DNA from: CAVYXK01 sp963772445
GTDB taxonomy: Bacteria; Pseudomonadota; Alphaproteobacteria; Acetobacterales; Acetobacteraceae
Length of the DNA: 64,000 nucleotides
Direction of reading: 5' to 3'
Assembly (NCBI GenBank): GCA_963772445.1
Contig: CAVYXK010000001.1
Coordinates: forward strand, 310,001-374,000
Positions 1 to 9,627 of the stretch are shown here, piece after piece. Below the pieces are notes generated by a model. That model was given only the letters and a program-made list of their open reading frames with translations, did not search any database and had not been told where the DNA came from. Every line of letters starts with the position of its first letter. The first letter of the stretch is position 1. The position numbers were made by a program, and so were the translations under genes.

Positions 1-25
1 TGATGTCGCGTTCTTCGTTGGTCAT
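1..25 (-). CDS. 5' end of a gene running off the window
   Basis: The reverse strand reads ATG from base 25 outward, giving Met-Thr-Asn-Glu-Glu-Arg-Asp-Ile before the window edge. A GAGGAG ribosome binding site lies about eight bases upstream on the minus strand, which is good support for a true start. The short N-terminus resembles that of DUF2076 periplasmic ligand-binding proteins, but eight residues cannot prove this. It is divergent from glyQ. Confidence 0.45.
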
Positions 26-226
26 CGTACAGCTCCTCAAGGTCGGACGGCGGGCGCCCGGTCGATCACGCCAACGACCGCCGCCACATGGGCCTGATCG
101 CGGAAAATGTCCACCGTCTCGAGCGGCGCTGTCACCGTGACGCCCCGCATGTCCCACTTCGCCTTGCCCGGCCCCAACAGCGGTGCTTTACGTTGCAGCG
201 CACCACGCCGCATCGAAGGGTTCGCG

Positions 227-1096
227 ATGGACGCCGACCGGGCGCCGAGCTTCCAGGACCTGATCCTATCCCTGCAGCATTTCTGGGCGCGGCAGGGCTG
301 CGTCCTGTTGCAGCCGTACGACATGGAGATGGGCGCCGGCACTCTGCATCCCGCAACGACCTTGCGCGCGCTCGGGCCGCGACCATGGCGGGCCGTCTAC
401 GTCCAGCCAACTCGGCGTCCCAGCGATGGCCGCTATGGTGAGAACCCCAACCGGCTGCAGCACTATTATCAGCTTCAGGTGATCATGAAGCCGAGCCCCG
501 CCGAGACGCAGGACCTGTTGCTGGCGAGCTACCGCGAGATCGGCCTCGATCCGCTGCACCACGATTTCCGCTTCGTCGAGGATGACTGGGAAAATCCGAC
601 CATCGGCGCGTGGGGTCTCGGCTGGGAAGTTTGGTGCGACGGCATGGAAGTCGGGCAGTTCACCTATTTTCAGCAGGTCGGCGGCATCCCGGTGACTTTG
701 CCAAGCTTTGAGATGACCTATGGGCTCGAACGTCTGGCGATGTACGTCCAGGACGTTGGCAACGTCTTCGAGTTGGATTTCAACGGCGCCGGGGTGACCT
801 ATGGCGACGTGTTCCTGCGCGCCGAACGGGAGTACAGTGCCTATAATTTCGAGTACGCGGATACTGAGATGCTCGGGCGCCATTTCGCCGACGCCGAGAA
901 GGAGTGCAAGGCGCTGCTGGCGCGCCGGCTGGCGCTGCCCGCTTACGACCAGTGCATCAAGGCGAGCCACCTGTTCAACCTGCTGGACGCGCGTGGCGTG
1001 ATCAGCGTAGCCGAGCGGGCGAGCTTCATCGGACGCGTCCGCGAGCTGGCAAAGGGCTGCTGCGAGGTGTGGCTGGCGGGAGAAGAAGCGGCATGA
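227..1096 (+). CDS. glyQ: Glycyl-tRNA synthetase alpha subunit
   Basis: This is the catalytic subunit of the bacterial alpha2beta2 glycyl-tRNA synthetase, which charges tRNA-Gly in the cytoplasm. The protein (289 aa) begins MDADRAPSFQDLILSLQ and carries the family landmarks FWARQGC, YDMEMGAGT near residues 33-41, ENPNRLQHYYQ and WEVWCDGMEVGQFTYFQQ. Length matches the usual 290-310 aa. A longer reading from base 107 exists, but the ATG at 227 has GAAGGG upstream and starts where the family starts. glyS follows after 60 bases, so the two subunits are very probably co-transcribed. No defects are visible. Confidence 0.97.
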   Translation: MDADRAPSFQDLILSLQHFWARQGCVLLQPYDMEMGAGTLHPATTLRALGPRPWRAVYVQPTRRPSDGRYGENPNRLQHYYQLQVIMKPSPAETQDLLLASYREIGLDPLHHDFRFVEDDWENPTIGAWGLGWEVWCDGMEVGQFTYFQQVGGIPVTLPSFEMTYGLERLAMYVQDVGNVFELDFNGAGVTYGDVFLRAEREYSAYNFEYADTEMLGRHFADAEKECKALLARRLALPAYDQCIKASHLFNLLDARGVISVAERASFIGRVRELAKGCCEVWLAGEEAA

Positions 1097-1156
1097 TTGG
1101 TCTCGACCCCTGCTACGCCGGGGCCTACGAAGCGGGCCGGGGCTGAAGGGCCGAGC

Positions 1157-3214
1157 ATGCCGGAGCTGTTCCTGGAGCTGTTCAGCGAGGAAATTCCCGC
1201 TGGCATGCAGTCCGCCGCCGCGGCGGATCTCGAGCGGCTGGTCACGACTGCATTGGCTCCGTTGCGTCCCGACCGTGTCCGCTCGTTCTGCGGCCCGCGA
1301 CGGATCGCGCTGCGAGCGGACGTCGACCGTGAAGTTCCGGCAAGCAGCAGCACGGAACGCGGCCCGCGCGTATCGGCGCCCGAACAGGCGATTGCCGGTT
1401 TCTTGCGCAAGCATGAGGCGACGAGCGATCAGCTCCGTCAGGAGGGCGGCTACTGGGTCCTGGACAAAGAAGCTGCTTCCCTCTCCGCGCAACAGACGAT
1501 CGCCGCCGCGCTGCCCGGTCTACTGCGTCGCTTTCCCTGGCCCAAGTCGATGCGCTGGGGCGGGACCAGCGCCTTCACCTGGGTTCGTCCGCTGCGGCGG
1601 ATTGTCTGTCTGCTGGACGGAGCGGTGGTAGCGTTCGACCTGCGGGAAGGCGCCGACGATAACGGACACGGGCTCGCATCCGGCAATCTGACCGAGGGTC
1701 ACCGTTTCCACGCGCCCGGCGTCGTCGTGGTGAGCTCCTGCGCCGATTGGGAGGAGAAGCTTGCGGAACGTCACGTGCTGGTGGACGCCGCGGAGCGGCG
1801 CCGGCGCATCGCAGCGGGGCTTGCCGCGGAGGCATCGGCCAGGGACCTTGCGCTGGTGGATGATCCGGGGCTGCTCGAGGAAGTGGCGGGGCTTGTGGAA
1901 TGGCCGGTGCCGCTGCTCGGGCGTATCGATCAGGCGTTCATGGACCTGCCGCCCGAGGTCCGGCAGGTGTCGATGCGGGTCAACCAGCGGTATTTCGCGC
2001 TTCGAAACGCCGACGGTGCGCCCGCGCCGTGGTTCGGCTTCGTCGCGAATATCGAGGCAGACGACGGCGGTGCGGCGATCATCGCCGGCAACGAGCGTGT
2101 GTTGCGGGCACGCTTTGCCGATGCGCGACATTTCTGGGACCTCGATCGGAAGACGCCGCTCGCGGCGCGAGTGCCGCAGCTCGATCAGATCACGTTCCAT
2201 ACGAAACTGGGTAGCCAGGGCGAGCGGGCACGACGGCTGCGCGAGTTCGCCCGAACCATCGCCCCGCTGGTCGGCGCCGATCCGAAGCTGGCGGCGCGCG
2301 GGGCGGAACTCGCCAAGGCCGATCTGCTGACCGGAATGGTGGGCGAGTTCCCGGAACTGCAGGGCGTGATGGGCCGATATTACGCGCTGCATGACAACGA
2401 GCCGGCTGAGGTTTCCGACGCGATCCGCGACCACTACGCCCCGAAGGGGCCGAATGATGCGGTCCCTGCCGCCCCTGTTTCGGTTGCCGTCGCGTTGGCG
2501 GACAAGCTGGATCAACTCGCCGGCTTCTTCGCGATCGGCGAGAAGCCGAGCGGATCCGGCGATCCTTATGCACTGCGCCGCGCCGGACTTGGCGTGATCC
2601 GCATCATCCGTGAAAACGGACTTGGGCTGAACCTGCTTCCACTCATTCGCGCGGCCGGCGAAGAATATCGCACGCTTAGTCCAGCGCCGCCGGCGGAGAT
2701 TATGGAATTCCTGGCAGAACGTCTGCGCGTGCAACTGCGGGCGGAAGGTGCGCGATATGACGTGCTTGCCGCCGTGTTCGCAGCCGGTGCTGATGACGTA
2801 ATTCCCCGCCTGCTGTTGCGCACCGATGCGGTCGCCAACCTGCTGGGGACCGAGGATGGTAGCAACCTGCTCACAGGGTACCGGCGAGCCGCGAATATTC
2901 TTCGGATCGAGGAGAGAAAGGATGGCCCTCATGACGGCGCGCCCAACTACGAGCTGCTTTGTTCGGATGACGAGCGAGGGTTGGCTCGGGCGGTCGATGC
3001 CGCTGCAGCCGAGATCTCAGCTTGCCTGCGGGATGACAGTTTCGACCGGGCGACGGGGATTCTTGCCAGTCTACGCGGCCCGCTCGACATGTTTTTCGAT
3101 CACGTGACCGTCAACGCCCCCGATCTCGAATTGCGCCGCAATCGTTTGCGCCTGCTCAATAAAGTACGAGCGACCATGGGCCAGGTAGCCGATTTCTCCA
3201 AGATTGAACGCTGA
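1157..3214 (+). CDS. glyS: Glycyl-tRNA synthetase beta subunit
   Basis: The beta subunit partners GlyQ and carries the tRNA-binding parts of the enzyme. The 685-aa protein starts MPELFLELFSEEIPAGMQ, the standard beginning of GlyS, and keeps the HD-like region (ALADKLDQLAGFFAIGEKPSGS) and a C-terminal anticodon-binding-type region ending ATMGQVADFSKIE. The frame is open from 1097, but the ATG at 1157 with GAAGGG upstream matches the family start exactly. It sits between glyQ and ppdK on the same strand with short gaps, giving a likely three-gene transcript. Length is typical for the family (about 680-700 aa). Confidence 0.97.
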   Translation: MPELFLELFSEEIPAGMQSAAAADLERLVTTALAPLRPDRVRSFCGPRRIALRADVDREVPASSSTERGPRVSAPEQAIAGFLRKHEATSDQLRQEGGYWVLDKEAASLSAQQTIAAALPGLLRRFPWPKSMRWGGTSAFTWVRPLRRIVCLLDGAVVAFDLREGADDNGHGLASGNLTEGHRFHAPGVVVVSSCADWEEKLAERHVLVDAAERRRRIAAGLAAEASARDLALVDDPGLLEEVAGLVEWPVPLLGRIDQAFMDLPPEVRQVSMRVNQRYFALRNADGAPAPWFGFVANIEADDGGAAIIAGNERVLRARFADARHFWDLDRKTPLAARVPQLDQITFHTKLGSQGERARRLREFARTIAPLVGADPKLAARGAELAKADLLTGMVGEFPELQGVMGRYYALHDNEPAEVSDAIRDHYAPKGPNDAVPAAPVSVAVALADKLDQLAGFFAIGEKPSGSGDPYALRRAGLGVIRIIRENGLGLNLLPLIRAAGEEYRTLSPAPPAEIMEFLAERLRVQLRAEGARYDVLAAVFAAGADDVIPRLLLRTDAVANLLGTEDGSNLLTGYRRAANILRIEERKDGPHDGAPNYELLCSDDERGLARAVDAAAAEISACLRDDSFDRATGILASLRGPLDMFFDHVTVNAPDLELRRNRLRLLNKVRATMGQVADFSKIER

Positions 3215-3226
3215 ACGGAGTCCGCC

Positions 3227-5896
3227 ATGACCAAGTGGGTGTATAGCTTCGGCGCCCGCCACAACGAGGGCCGCGCCGAGATGCGCGACCTGCTCGGTGG
3301 CAAAGGCGCCAATCTCGCCGAGATGGCCAGCATCGGCTTGCCAGTCCCGCCTGGCTTCACTATCACCACCGAAGTCTGCACGGAATTCTACGAGAACAAG
3401 AGAAACTATCCGGCTGATCTGCAGTCTCAGGTGCGCGAGGCACTGGCGCGTGTCGAAGCGGCGGTCGGCCGCCGCTTCGGCGAGCGCAACCGGCCGTTGC
3501 TCGTCTCGGTCCGTTCCGGCGCTCGCGTGTCCATGCCCGGCATGATGGACACCGTGCTCAATCTCGGCCTGAACGATGCCACGGTCGAGGGTCTCGCGCG
3601 CGACGCGGGCGACGACCGCTTCGCCTGGGACAGCTACCGCCGCTTCATCCAGATGTACGGCTCCGTCGTTCTCGGGTTAGACCACCACCGGTTCGAGGAA
3701 ATCATCGAGCAGGCAAAGCTCGATCAGGGCGTCACCGAAGACACCGCTCTGTCGGCCGATGACTGGCGGCGCGTGGTGGACGGCTATCAGGACATGATCC
3801 GGCAGGAAACCGGCAATCCGTTCCCGCAGGACCCCGAGCAGCAGCTTTGGGGCGCGATCGGCGCGGTGTTCGGAAGCTGGATGAACCCGCGTGCCGTCAC
3901 CTATCGCCGTCTGCATGACATCCCCACCGATTGGGGGACGGCGGTCAGCGTCCAGGCCATGGTGTTCGGCAACATGGGCGATGACTGCGCTACCGGCGTC
4001 TGTTTCACCCGGGACCCGTCCACCGGAGAGAACGTCTTCTTTGGCGAGTACCTGGTGAACGCACAAGGCGAGGACGTAGTCGCCGGCATCCGAACGCCGC
4101 AACCACTATCGAAGGCGCGCGCCAAGCCGGGCGAGGCGCCGATGGAAACGACATTGCCGGGTGCGTACGCCGAGCTTCTGGAGGTCCGGCAAAAGCTGGA
4201 ACGCCACTACCGCGACATGCAGGATATTGAGTTCACCGTCGAGAAGGGGCGGCTCTACATGCTGCAGACCCGCAACGGCAAACGCACCGCGGCTGCCGGT
4301 CTGCGCATAGCGGTCGAGATGGCCAAGGAAGGGCTGATCGACGAACAAGAGGCGGTACGTCGAGTCAACCCGGCCTCGCTTGACCAGCTCCTGCATCCCA
4401 CGCTTGATCCCGCCGCGCCACGCAAGCTGCTGGCCAAGGGATTGCCGGCAAGTCCTGGCGCGGCCTCCGGCGCCGTCGTGTTCAGCGCCGACGAGGCAGA
4501 GTCGCGCGCCGCCAAGGGCGAGGCGGTGATTCTGGTGCGCATCGAAACCAGCCCGGAGGACATCCACGGCATGCACGCCGCGCGCGGTATCGTCACCACC
4601 CGCGGCGGCATGACCAGCCATGCCGCGGTGGTTGCGCGCGGCATGGGCCGCCCCTGCGTCGCCGGCGCCGGTGGTATCACCGTCGATTATAACGCTCAGA
4701 CGATGCGCGCCGGCGGCCGCACCGTGCAGGCGGGAGAAGCAATCACGCTCGACGGCGCCACCGGCGAGGTGTTCGTCGGCCACGTGGCAATGGTCGAGCC
4801 CGCCATGTCGGGCGACTTTGCCACGCTGATGCAATGGGCCGACAAGGCACGACGGCTTGGCGTCCGTGCCAATGCCGAGACCCCGTTGGACGCGGAGACC
4901 GCCCGCAAGTTCGGAGCCGAGGGCATCGGCCTGTGCCGCACAGAGCACATGTTCTTCGACCCTGAGCGCATCGGCGCCGTGCGCCAGATGATCATGGCGC
5001 GCGATGAGGCCGGGCGGCGGGCCGCTCTGGCACGGCTGCTGCCGCACCAGCGCGCGGATTTTCAGAAACTGTTCAGCATTATGGCGGGCCTGCCGGTGAC
5101 GATCCGGCTGCTCGATCCGCCATTGCATGAATTTCTGCCGCACGGTGATCCCGAGCTCGCCGAAGTCGCCGAGGCGTTGGACACCGACATCGACAGCATG
5201 CGCCGCCGGGTGGCGGAGCTTGCTGAGGCCAACCCGATGCTTGGTCATCGCGGCTGCCGGCTTGGCATCACCTATCCGGAGATTTACGAGATGCAAGCCC
5301 GCGCCATCTTCGAAGGTGCACTGGCGGTTGCCGAGGAAACCGGCTTGGCACCGGTGCCTGAGATCATGATCCCCCTCGTGGCCACCAAGAAAGAACTGGA
5401 GATCACCCGCGCGCAGGTGGAGCAGGTGGCGCGGGACGTGTTCAAGGAAGCTGGGCGGGAGATCGATTACGCGGTCGGCACCATGATCGAGTTGCCGCGG
5501 GCCGCTCTGGTCGCGGATGCCATTGCGACGGTGGCCGACTTCTTCAGCTTCGGCACCAACGATCTGACCCAGACCGCGTTCGGCCTGTCGCGTGACGATG
5601 CCGGGAAGTTCCTGCCGAAGTACATGGAACAGGGAATTCTGGCGAAGGACCCGTTCGTCTCGATCGACGTCGACGGCGTCGGCGCGCTGGTACGCCTTGC
5701 CGCGGAGAAGGGACGGCAGGCGAGACCAGGGCTCAAGCTCGGCATCTGCGGCGAGCATGGCGGTGATCCGGCGTCGATTGCGTTCTTTGAGCAGGTCGGG
5801 CTCGATTATGTCTCGTGCAGCCCGTACCGCGTGCCGGTCGCGCGCCTGGCCGCCGCACAGGCGGCGCTCGGCGTTACTCCTGACCGCACAGCCTGA
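3227..5896 (+). CDS. ppdK: Pyruvate, phosphate dikinase
   Basis: This enzyme interconverts pyruvate, ATP and phosphate with PEP, AMP and pyrophosphate at the pyruvate/PEP node. The 889-aa protein begins MTKWVYSFG and has the ATP-grasp N-terminal domain (LLGGKGANLAEMA), the phosphohistidine swivel domain with GGMTSHAAVVARGMG (phosphorylated His near residue 465) and the TIM-barrel PEP/pyruvate domain with GLCRTEHMFF and CGEHGGDP (acid/base Cys near residue 841). Length matches bacterial PPDKs. It starts 12 bases after glyS, a pairing often seen in alphaproteobacteria. All key residues are present. Confidence 0.97.
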   Translation: MTKWVYSFGARHNEGRAEMRDLLGGKGANLAEMASIGLPVPPGFTITTEVCTEFYENKRNYPADLQSQVREALARVEAAVGRRFGERNRPLLVSVRSGARVSMPGMMDTVLNLGLNDATVEGLARDAGDDRFAWDSYRRFIQMYGSVVLGLDHHRFEEIIEQAKLDQGVTEDTALSADDWRRVVDGYQDMIRQETGNPFPQDPEQQLWGAIGAVFGSWMNPRAVTYRRLHDIPTDWGTAVSVQAMVFGNMGDDCATGVCFTRDPSTGENVFFGEYLVNAQGEDVVAGIRTPQPLSKARAKPGEAPMETTLPGAYAELLEVRQKLERHYRDMQDIEFTVEKGRLYMLQTRNGKRTAAAGLRIAVEMAKEGLIDEQEAVRRVNPASLDQLLHPTLDPAAPRKLLAKGLPASPGAASGAVVFSADEAESRAAKGEAVILVRIETSPEDIHGMHAARGIVTTRGGMTSHAAVVARGMGRPCVAGAGGITVDYNAQTMRAGGRTVQAGEAITLDGATGEVFVGHVAMVEPAMSGDFATLMQWADKARRLGVRANAETPLDAETARKFGAEGIGLCRTEHMFFDPERIGAVRQMIMARDEAGRRAALARLLPHQRADFQKLFSIMAGLPVTIRLLDPPLHEFLPHGDPELAEVAEALDTDIDSMRRRVAELAEANPMLGHRGCRLGITYPEIYEMQARAIFEGALAVAEETGLAPVPEIMIPLVATKKELEITRAQVEQVARDVFKEAGREIDYAVGTMIELPRAALVADAIATVADFFSFGTNDLTQTAFGLSRDDAGKFLPKYMEQGILAKDPFVSIDVDGVGALVRLAAEKGRQARPGLKLGICGEHGGDPASIAFFEQVGLDYVSCSPYRVPVARLAAAQAALGVTPDRTA

Positions 5897-5948
5897 TCAG
5901 ACAACAGCCATGCGATTCGTGAGATAACTCGAAAGCAGAGGAGGCAAT

Positions 5949-6809
5949 ATGGACGATCTTTCTACTGTCGCCGGCCTGCATCGTTATCCGTTGGCGCGCC
6001 GGGGATTCATGATGACGTCGCTGATCAGCGGCTTCACCCTGGCCACCACCACGGTGGAAGCGCAGGCGATCCATACCGACACGCAGGGGCTGGTCTGCGG
6101 TGAGGTGCAAATCCCGGTTTTCGACGGGCATCTGCCGGGATATCTGGCGCGTCCGGACGGTACCGGCCCGTTTGGAACAATACTGGTGATCGAGGAGGTG
6201 TTCGGAGTCACCGAATATATCCAGGATGTCTGCCGGCGATTCGCCAAAGCGGGCTATCTCGCCGTGGCCCCGGAGATCTACGCGCAAATCGGCGATCTGT
6301 CGAAGATGACCAGCATGAGCGAGATCATGAGCGTGATCGCCAAGTCGAAGGATGCCCAGATCATGAGCGACCTCGATTCAACCGCTGCCTGGGCTGCGGA
6401 GAATCACGGCGATGCGGCGCGATTGGGCGTGAACGGGTTCTGCCGCGGCGGACGCGATGTGTGGCTTTATGCCGCGCACAACCCGCACCTGAAGGCGGCG
6501 ACCTCGTGGTATGGCATTCTCGACGGCAAGACGAGCGAGTTACAGCCGCAGACGGCGCTCGATGTCGCTGACAAGATCTTTTGCCCGCTGCTGGGGCTGT
6601 ATGGCGGGCAGGATGCGAGCAATCCCGTGCCGTTGATCCACGAAGCCGAGGCGAAGGCGAAAGCCGCCGGCAAGACGGTCGAGATCGTCATCTATCCGGA
6701 CGCGCCGCACGGTTTCCATGCTGACTACCGGCCAAGCTACCGGGAGGCCGATGCCAAGGACGGCTGGGCGCGAGCGCTGGCGTGGTTCAAGCGATACGGG
6801 GTGGCGTAA
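5949..6809 (+). CDS. Dienelactone hydrolase family protein with Tat-like leader
   Basis: An alpha/beta hydrolase of the dienelactone hydrolase type (286 aa). The N-terminus has a twin arginine at residues 17-18 (LARRGFMMTSLISGF) followed by a hydrophobic stretch and an Ala-rich end, as in a Tat signal. The nucleophile is cysteine in GFCRGG (about residue 165), with Asp in GGQDASNP and His in PDAPHGFH, the normal Cys-Asp-His triad. A strong GAGGAGG site precedes the ATG. The stop overlaps the next ATG (TAATG), so it is translationally coupled to the SnoaL-like gene. The substrate is unknown. Confidence 0.9.
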   Translation: MDDLSTVAGLHRYPLARRGFMMTSLISGFTLATTTVEAQAIHTDTQGLVCGEVQIPVFDGHLPGYLARPDGTGPFGTILVIEEVFGVTEYIQDVCRRFAKAGYLAVAPEIYAQIGDLSKMTSMSEIMSVIAKSKDAQIMSDLDSTAAWAAENHGDAARLGVNGFCRGGRDVWLYAAHNPHLKAATSWYGILDGKTSELQPQTALDVADKIFCPLLGLYGGQDASNPVPLIHEAEAKAKAAGKTVEIVIYPDAPHGFHADYRPSYREADAKDGWARALAWFKRYGVA

Positions 6810-7258
6810 TGTCAGCGCCGCATTCCGATGACGAAGCCGGCGTGCGGGATTGGTTCGAGCGGTTGGCCGGGCATGTGCAGACGGTGGATTTTGCCGGCGC
6901 CCGGCCGATCTTCGCGGCCGACATGATTGCGTTCGGCACCTTCACCGATTTCATCACCGGTCGTGAGCACGCCGAGCAGATGCAATGGCGCAATGTCTGG
7001 CCGCATATCGACGAGTTCCGTTGGCGACCTAATCTGCGGGTGTTCGTCTCGCCCGACCGAATGCAGGCGGTCGGCATGGGCGTGTTCAACTCCACCGGCT
7101 ACCGGGAGGACGGCACGTCCTATGACCGGCCCGGCCGCGCCACGGTGGTGTTCGGGCGTGGCAGCACGGATGCGCCTTGAGTCGCGCAGCATACGCACAT
7201 GTCGCTGTTCCGCGACGTGCCGACCCGCTCGTTCAGGGGCAAGCCGGAGAAGCGTTAG
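6809..7258 (+). pseudogene. SnoaL/NTF2-like gene interrupted by an in-frame TGA
   Basis: The reading frame from 6809 gives an NTF2-like fold protein (start MSAPHSDDEAGVRDWFERLA) and stops at TGA 7178-7180 after 123 residues. Reading on in the same frame continues for 25 further sense codons as VAQHTHMSLFRDVPTR... to TAG at 7256-7258. The THTHMSLF-type segment is the usual last strand of these small ketosteroid-isomerase-like proteins, so the TGA most simply replaces a TGG Trp codon. The truncated protein would lack this final strand. It is coupled to the dienelactone hydrolase by TAATG. A sequencing error at one base is possible. Confidence 0.7.
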
Positions 7259-7323
7259 GAGATTGGCACGGTGACGCCATTGCGAGCCGAAGGCGAAACA
7301 ATCCTCCGCCTGTAAACCCCCAC

Positions 7324-8146
7324 TCAGCGCGGCGATGAGTCGGCCTGCGCCAGATTTGGCGCCTGCGGCGTCGCCGCGATCAGCACCATCGTCACACTAC
7401 CGAACCAGTCGGTTTCGAAGCTCATGCGCACTGGAACCGCCGGAGCGCCTTGTTGCAGCGAAGCAAACCAGCCGGAACCGCGCCGCGGACGACCCGGCGT
7501 CGAGTGCGGCCGGTTGAGCAGGAAGCCCGCGATCATACGGCCGACGAAGTCGCAGCGCAGAGCCGTACCGGCGAATATCGCGCCGGCGGCACGTCCCAGT
7601 GTTTGCAGGCCCACGATGCTGGCGTCGATCTCGCTCAATCGTCTGCCGTCAAAGACCCGCGCGCTGGTGTTGCAGGAACCATTGCGTTCGACTTGACGAA
7701 GCAGTTGCGCGAGTGCGCTCAGCGTATCCTCGGTGTTGCGTTGCTCGGCGGGCGGTACCGGCTCGCGCTCTTCTGTGATCGGTGGTGACAGCTCAAGGAT
7801 GTCCGGCTGCCCCTCGCGGTAAATGATGTCGAGACGACGTGGCCGACCACGCCACTGGCCGCTGGCCAGATAACGTTGCGGGGCGGCACGATCGCCCTCC
7901 CACACGCCGCTGACCTCGTCGCTCTCCCGGCCCGGGTAGACAAATCCCGCAAGCCCGATGGTGTGGTAACTCAGGGTGACGTCAGTAAGTACGCGCGGAG
8001 ATTCGGATAGAGACGTCCATCTGCATGATCGCGAGGCCGAGCGAGAACGCCTCGTAACGCAGATTGTACGCGATCGGCGCCGGGTCTGCCGCCACCGGAG
8101 TGGCACAGCCGAGAATCGCGAGAACGAGAAGTGTCGGGCGCCGCAT
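7324..8146 (-). pseudogene. DUF3108 periplasmic protein, frameshifted
   Basis: The minus-strand ATG at 8146 begins a signal peptide (MRRPTLLVLAILGCATPVAADP) and the opening of a DUF3108 domain (YNLRYEAFSLGLAIMQMDVS). That frame ends at TGA 7982-7984. The remainder of the domain (LSYHTIGLAGFVYPGRES through FDGRRLSEIDASIVG) continues in the frame shifted by one base, down to the stop at 7324. The break lies about 7980-8010. The two halves join into a normal-length protein, so this is one gene with a one-base indel. DUF3108 proteins are periplasmic beta-rich proteins of unknown role. Confidence 0.75.
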
Positions 8147-8310
8147 ACATGCGACCTCGCACGCCGCACGCGGTCGTGACAAGGGCCTTTCGCCCGGCTG
8201 CTCGCGTGCGCGGAATTTATTCCCCGATCTCCTGCAACGACGACACGCCGGCCGCTTGACGCATAAACCCTGCCCTCTCAGGCTTCGCAGGTCGTCGCAG
8301 AGGGAGACAA

Positions 8311-9375
8311 GTGTCCGACAACACAGACTTGCGCTCGCCGGAGCAGAGCGTGCCGCTCGACTGGACCGCCGCGCGCCTTTACCTGTCCCGGCACGGCTTG
8401 ACGCTGGATCATGACCCGCCGCCGAGTCAATTCGCTGGCGGACTCGCCAACCTGAATTACCGCATCTCGCTGAACGGCAAACCAGCTGTGCTGCGGCGTC
8501 CGCCGATGGGTGAGCTGCCTGCAGGCAGCCACGACATGGCCCGTGAGCACCGCATCCTGAGCCGGCTGCCCGATGCCCTGCCGGTGGCGCCGCGCAGCCT
8601 GCATCTCTGCACCGACCCGGCCGTCCTTGGGGCGCCGTTCCAGATCCTGGAATATCGGCCGGGTCTGGTGATTCGCTCGACCATGCCGGTCGAGCTGGCC
8701 GACCGACCCGAAGTGGGAGCCCGCCTGTCCGTGGTGCTGCTGGAAACGCTGACCGCGATCGGCGCGGTGGATACCGAGACGATCGGATTGGGCGATCTCG
8801 GTCGCCCGCACGGATTCCTGGCCCGGGCCGTGGCCGGATGGCGCAAGCGCGGGGCGGCGGCGCAGGAGGATGGGACGGCCGCGCTGCACCAGGAACTCGG
8901 CGCTTGGCTGGAGCGCCATTTAGTGCCGGACGGGCCACCGGCGCTGCTGCACAATGATTTCAAGCTGGACAATCTGATCCTCGATCCGCACGACCTGCAC
9001 CCGGTCGCGGTCGTGGATTGGGATCAGGGGACGCGGGGCGATGCGCTGTTCGATTTAGCTACGCTGCTGTCCTATTGGGTGGAGCCGGACGACCCGCCGG
9101 CGATGCACGACATGGCGCAGATGCCGGCGAGTGGACCAGGATTCCTGACTCGCCGGGAAGCGGTGGCAGCCTATACCGCGATGAGCCGGCGTGATGTCTC
9201 CGACTTCCTGTTCCACCGGGTCTTGGCGATGTACAAGCTGGGGGTGATCTTTTTGCAACTCGGATATCGGTATCGCAGCGGCGCAACCACCGATCCGCGG
9301 TATGCCGCGCTGAGCGGGATCGGGACCGGGATTCTGGAGTTTGCCCGTGAAATCGCCTACGGCCGCGCTTTCTGA
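8311..9375 (+). CDS. Phosphotransferase family protein (APH/ACAD10-like kinase)
   Basis: A 354-aa protein with the protein-kinase-like fold of the aminoglycoside phosphotransferase superfamily, of the type found fused to or beside acyl-CoA dehydrogenases. The catalytic loop LLHNDFKLDNLILD (HxD with downstream N) and the metal-binding VVDWDQGTRGDALFDLA are both intact. It starts with GTG preceded by GAGGGAG. Family members are thought to phosphorylate hydroxylated acyl-CoA or other small molecules, and no substrate can be deduced here. It stands alone, divergent from the DUF3108 gene. Confidence 0.88.
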   Translation: MSDNTDLRSPEQSVPLDWTAARLYLSRHGLTLDHDPPPSQFAGGLANLNYRISLNGKPAVLRRPPMGELPAGSHDMAREHRILSRLPDALPVAPRSLHLCTDPAVLGAPFQILEYRPGLVIRSTMPVELADRPEVGARLSVVLLETLTAIGAVDTETIGLGDLGRPHGFLARAVAGWRKRGAAAQEDGTAALHQELGAWLERHLVPDGPPALLHNDFKLDNLILDPHDLHPVAVVDWDQGTRGDALFDLATLLSYWVEPDDPPAMHDMAQMPASGPGFLTRREAVAAYTAMSRRDVSDFLFHRVLAMYKLGVIFLQLGYRYRSGATTDPRYAALSGIGTGILEFAREIAYGRAF

Positions 9376-9528
9376 CGGTTGCCTTCGGGATGATTTTTGA
9401 CAGTCGCGCCTCCCTGATGCTCCGTGTGAACCCCTTTTGCACGAGCGCCCCATCCGTTCAGCGGATATCCAGAACACGTAGGCGACAGCGCAAGGCTATG
9501 CCGGCGCTATGCACCGCTCGCATTTTGG

Positions 9529-9627
9529 TTGCGGCCAACGGCCGCGCCACGCACTCTGCGGTACGACTTCTTCTTCTTCAAGCCGCACCGATGCAAGGGG
9601 GCGCCCTTTCGGCGCCCTTCTGCTTTT
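9529..9627 (+). promoter_or_regulatory. Possible leader with a run of Phe codons before a terminator hairpin
   Basis: A frame opening at TTG 9529 reads RYDFFFFKPH, with four TTC codons at 9568-9579, 17 bases before a terminator-like hairpin. This spacing resembles a phenylalanine attenuator. Against it, no stop codon closes the peptide before the hairpin, no ribosome binding site is evident, and no aromatic biosynthesis gene lies downstream. It could simply be a trinucleotide repeat. Confidence 0.25.
9597..9627 (+). terminator. Rho-independent terminator-like hairpin
   Basis: A perfect six-base GGCGCC stem (9600-9605 with 9611-9616), extended by G-C and wobble pairs, encloses a CTTTC loop and is followed by TTCTGCTTTT. 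It could end the phosphotransferase transcript about 220 bases downstream of its stop, or belong to the possible leader. Confidence 0.55.

Noticed and set aside
4106..5758. A 550-codon open frame antisense to ppdK
   Set aside because: It mirrors a fully conserved PPDK frame and is rich in His, Arg and Gly without any domain; a typical GC-rich shadow.
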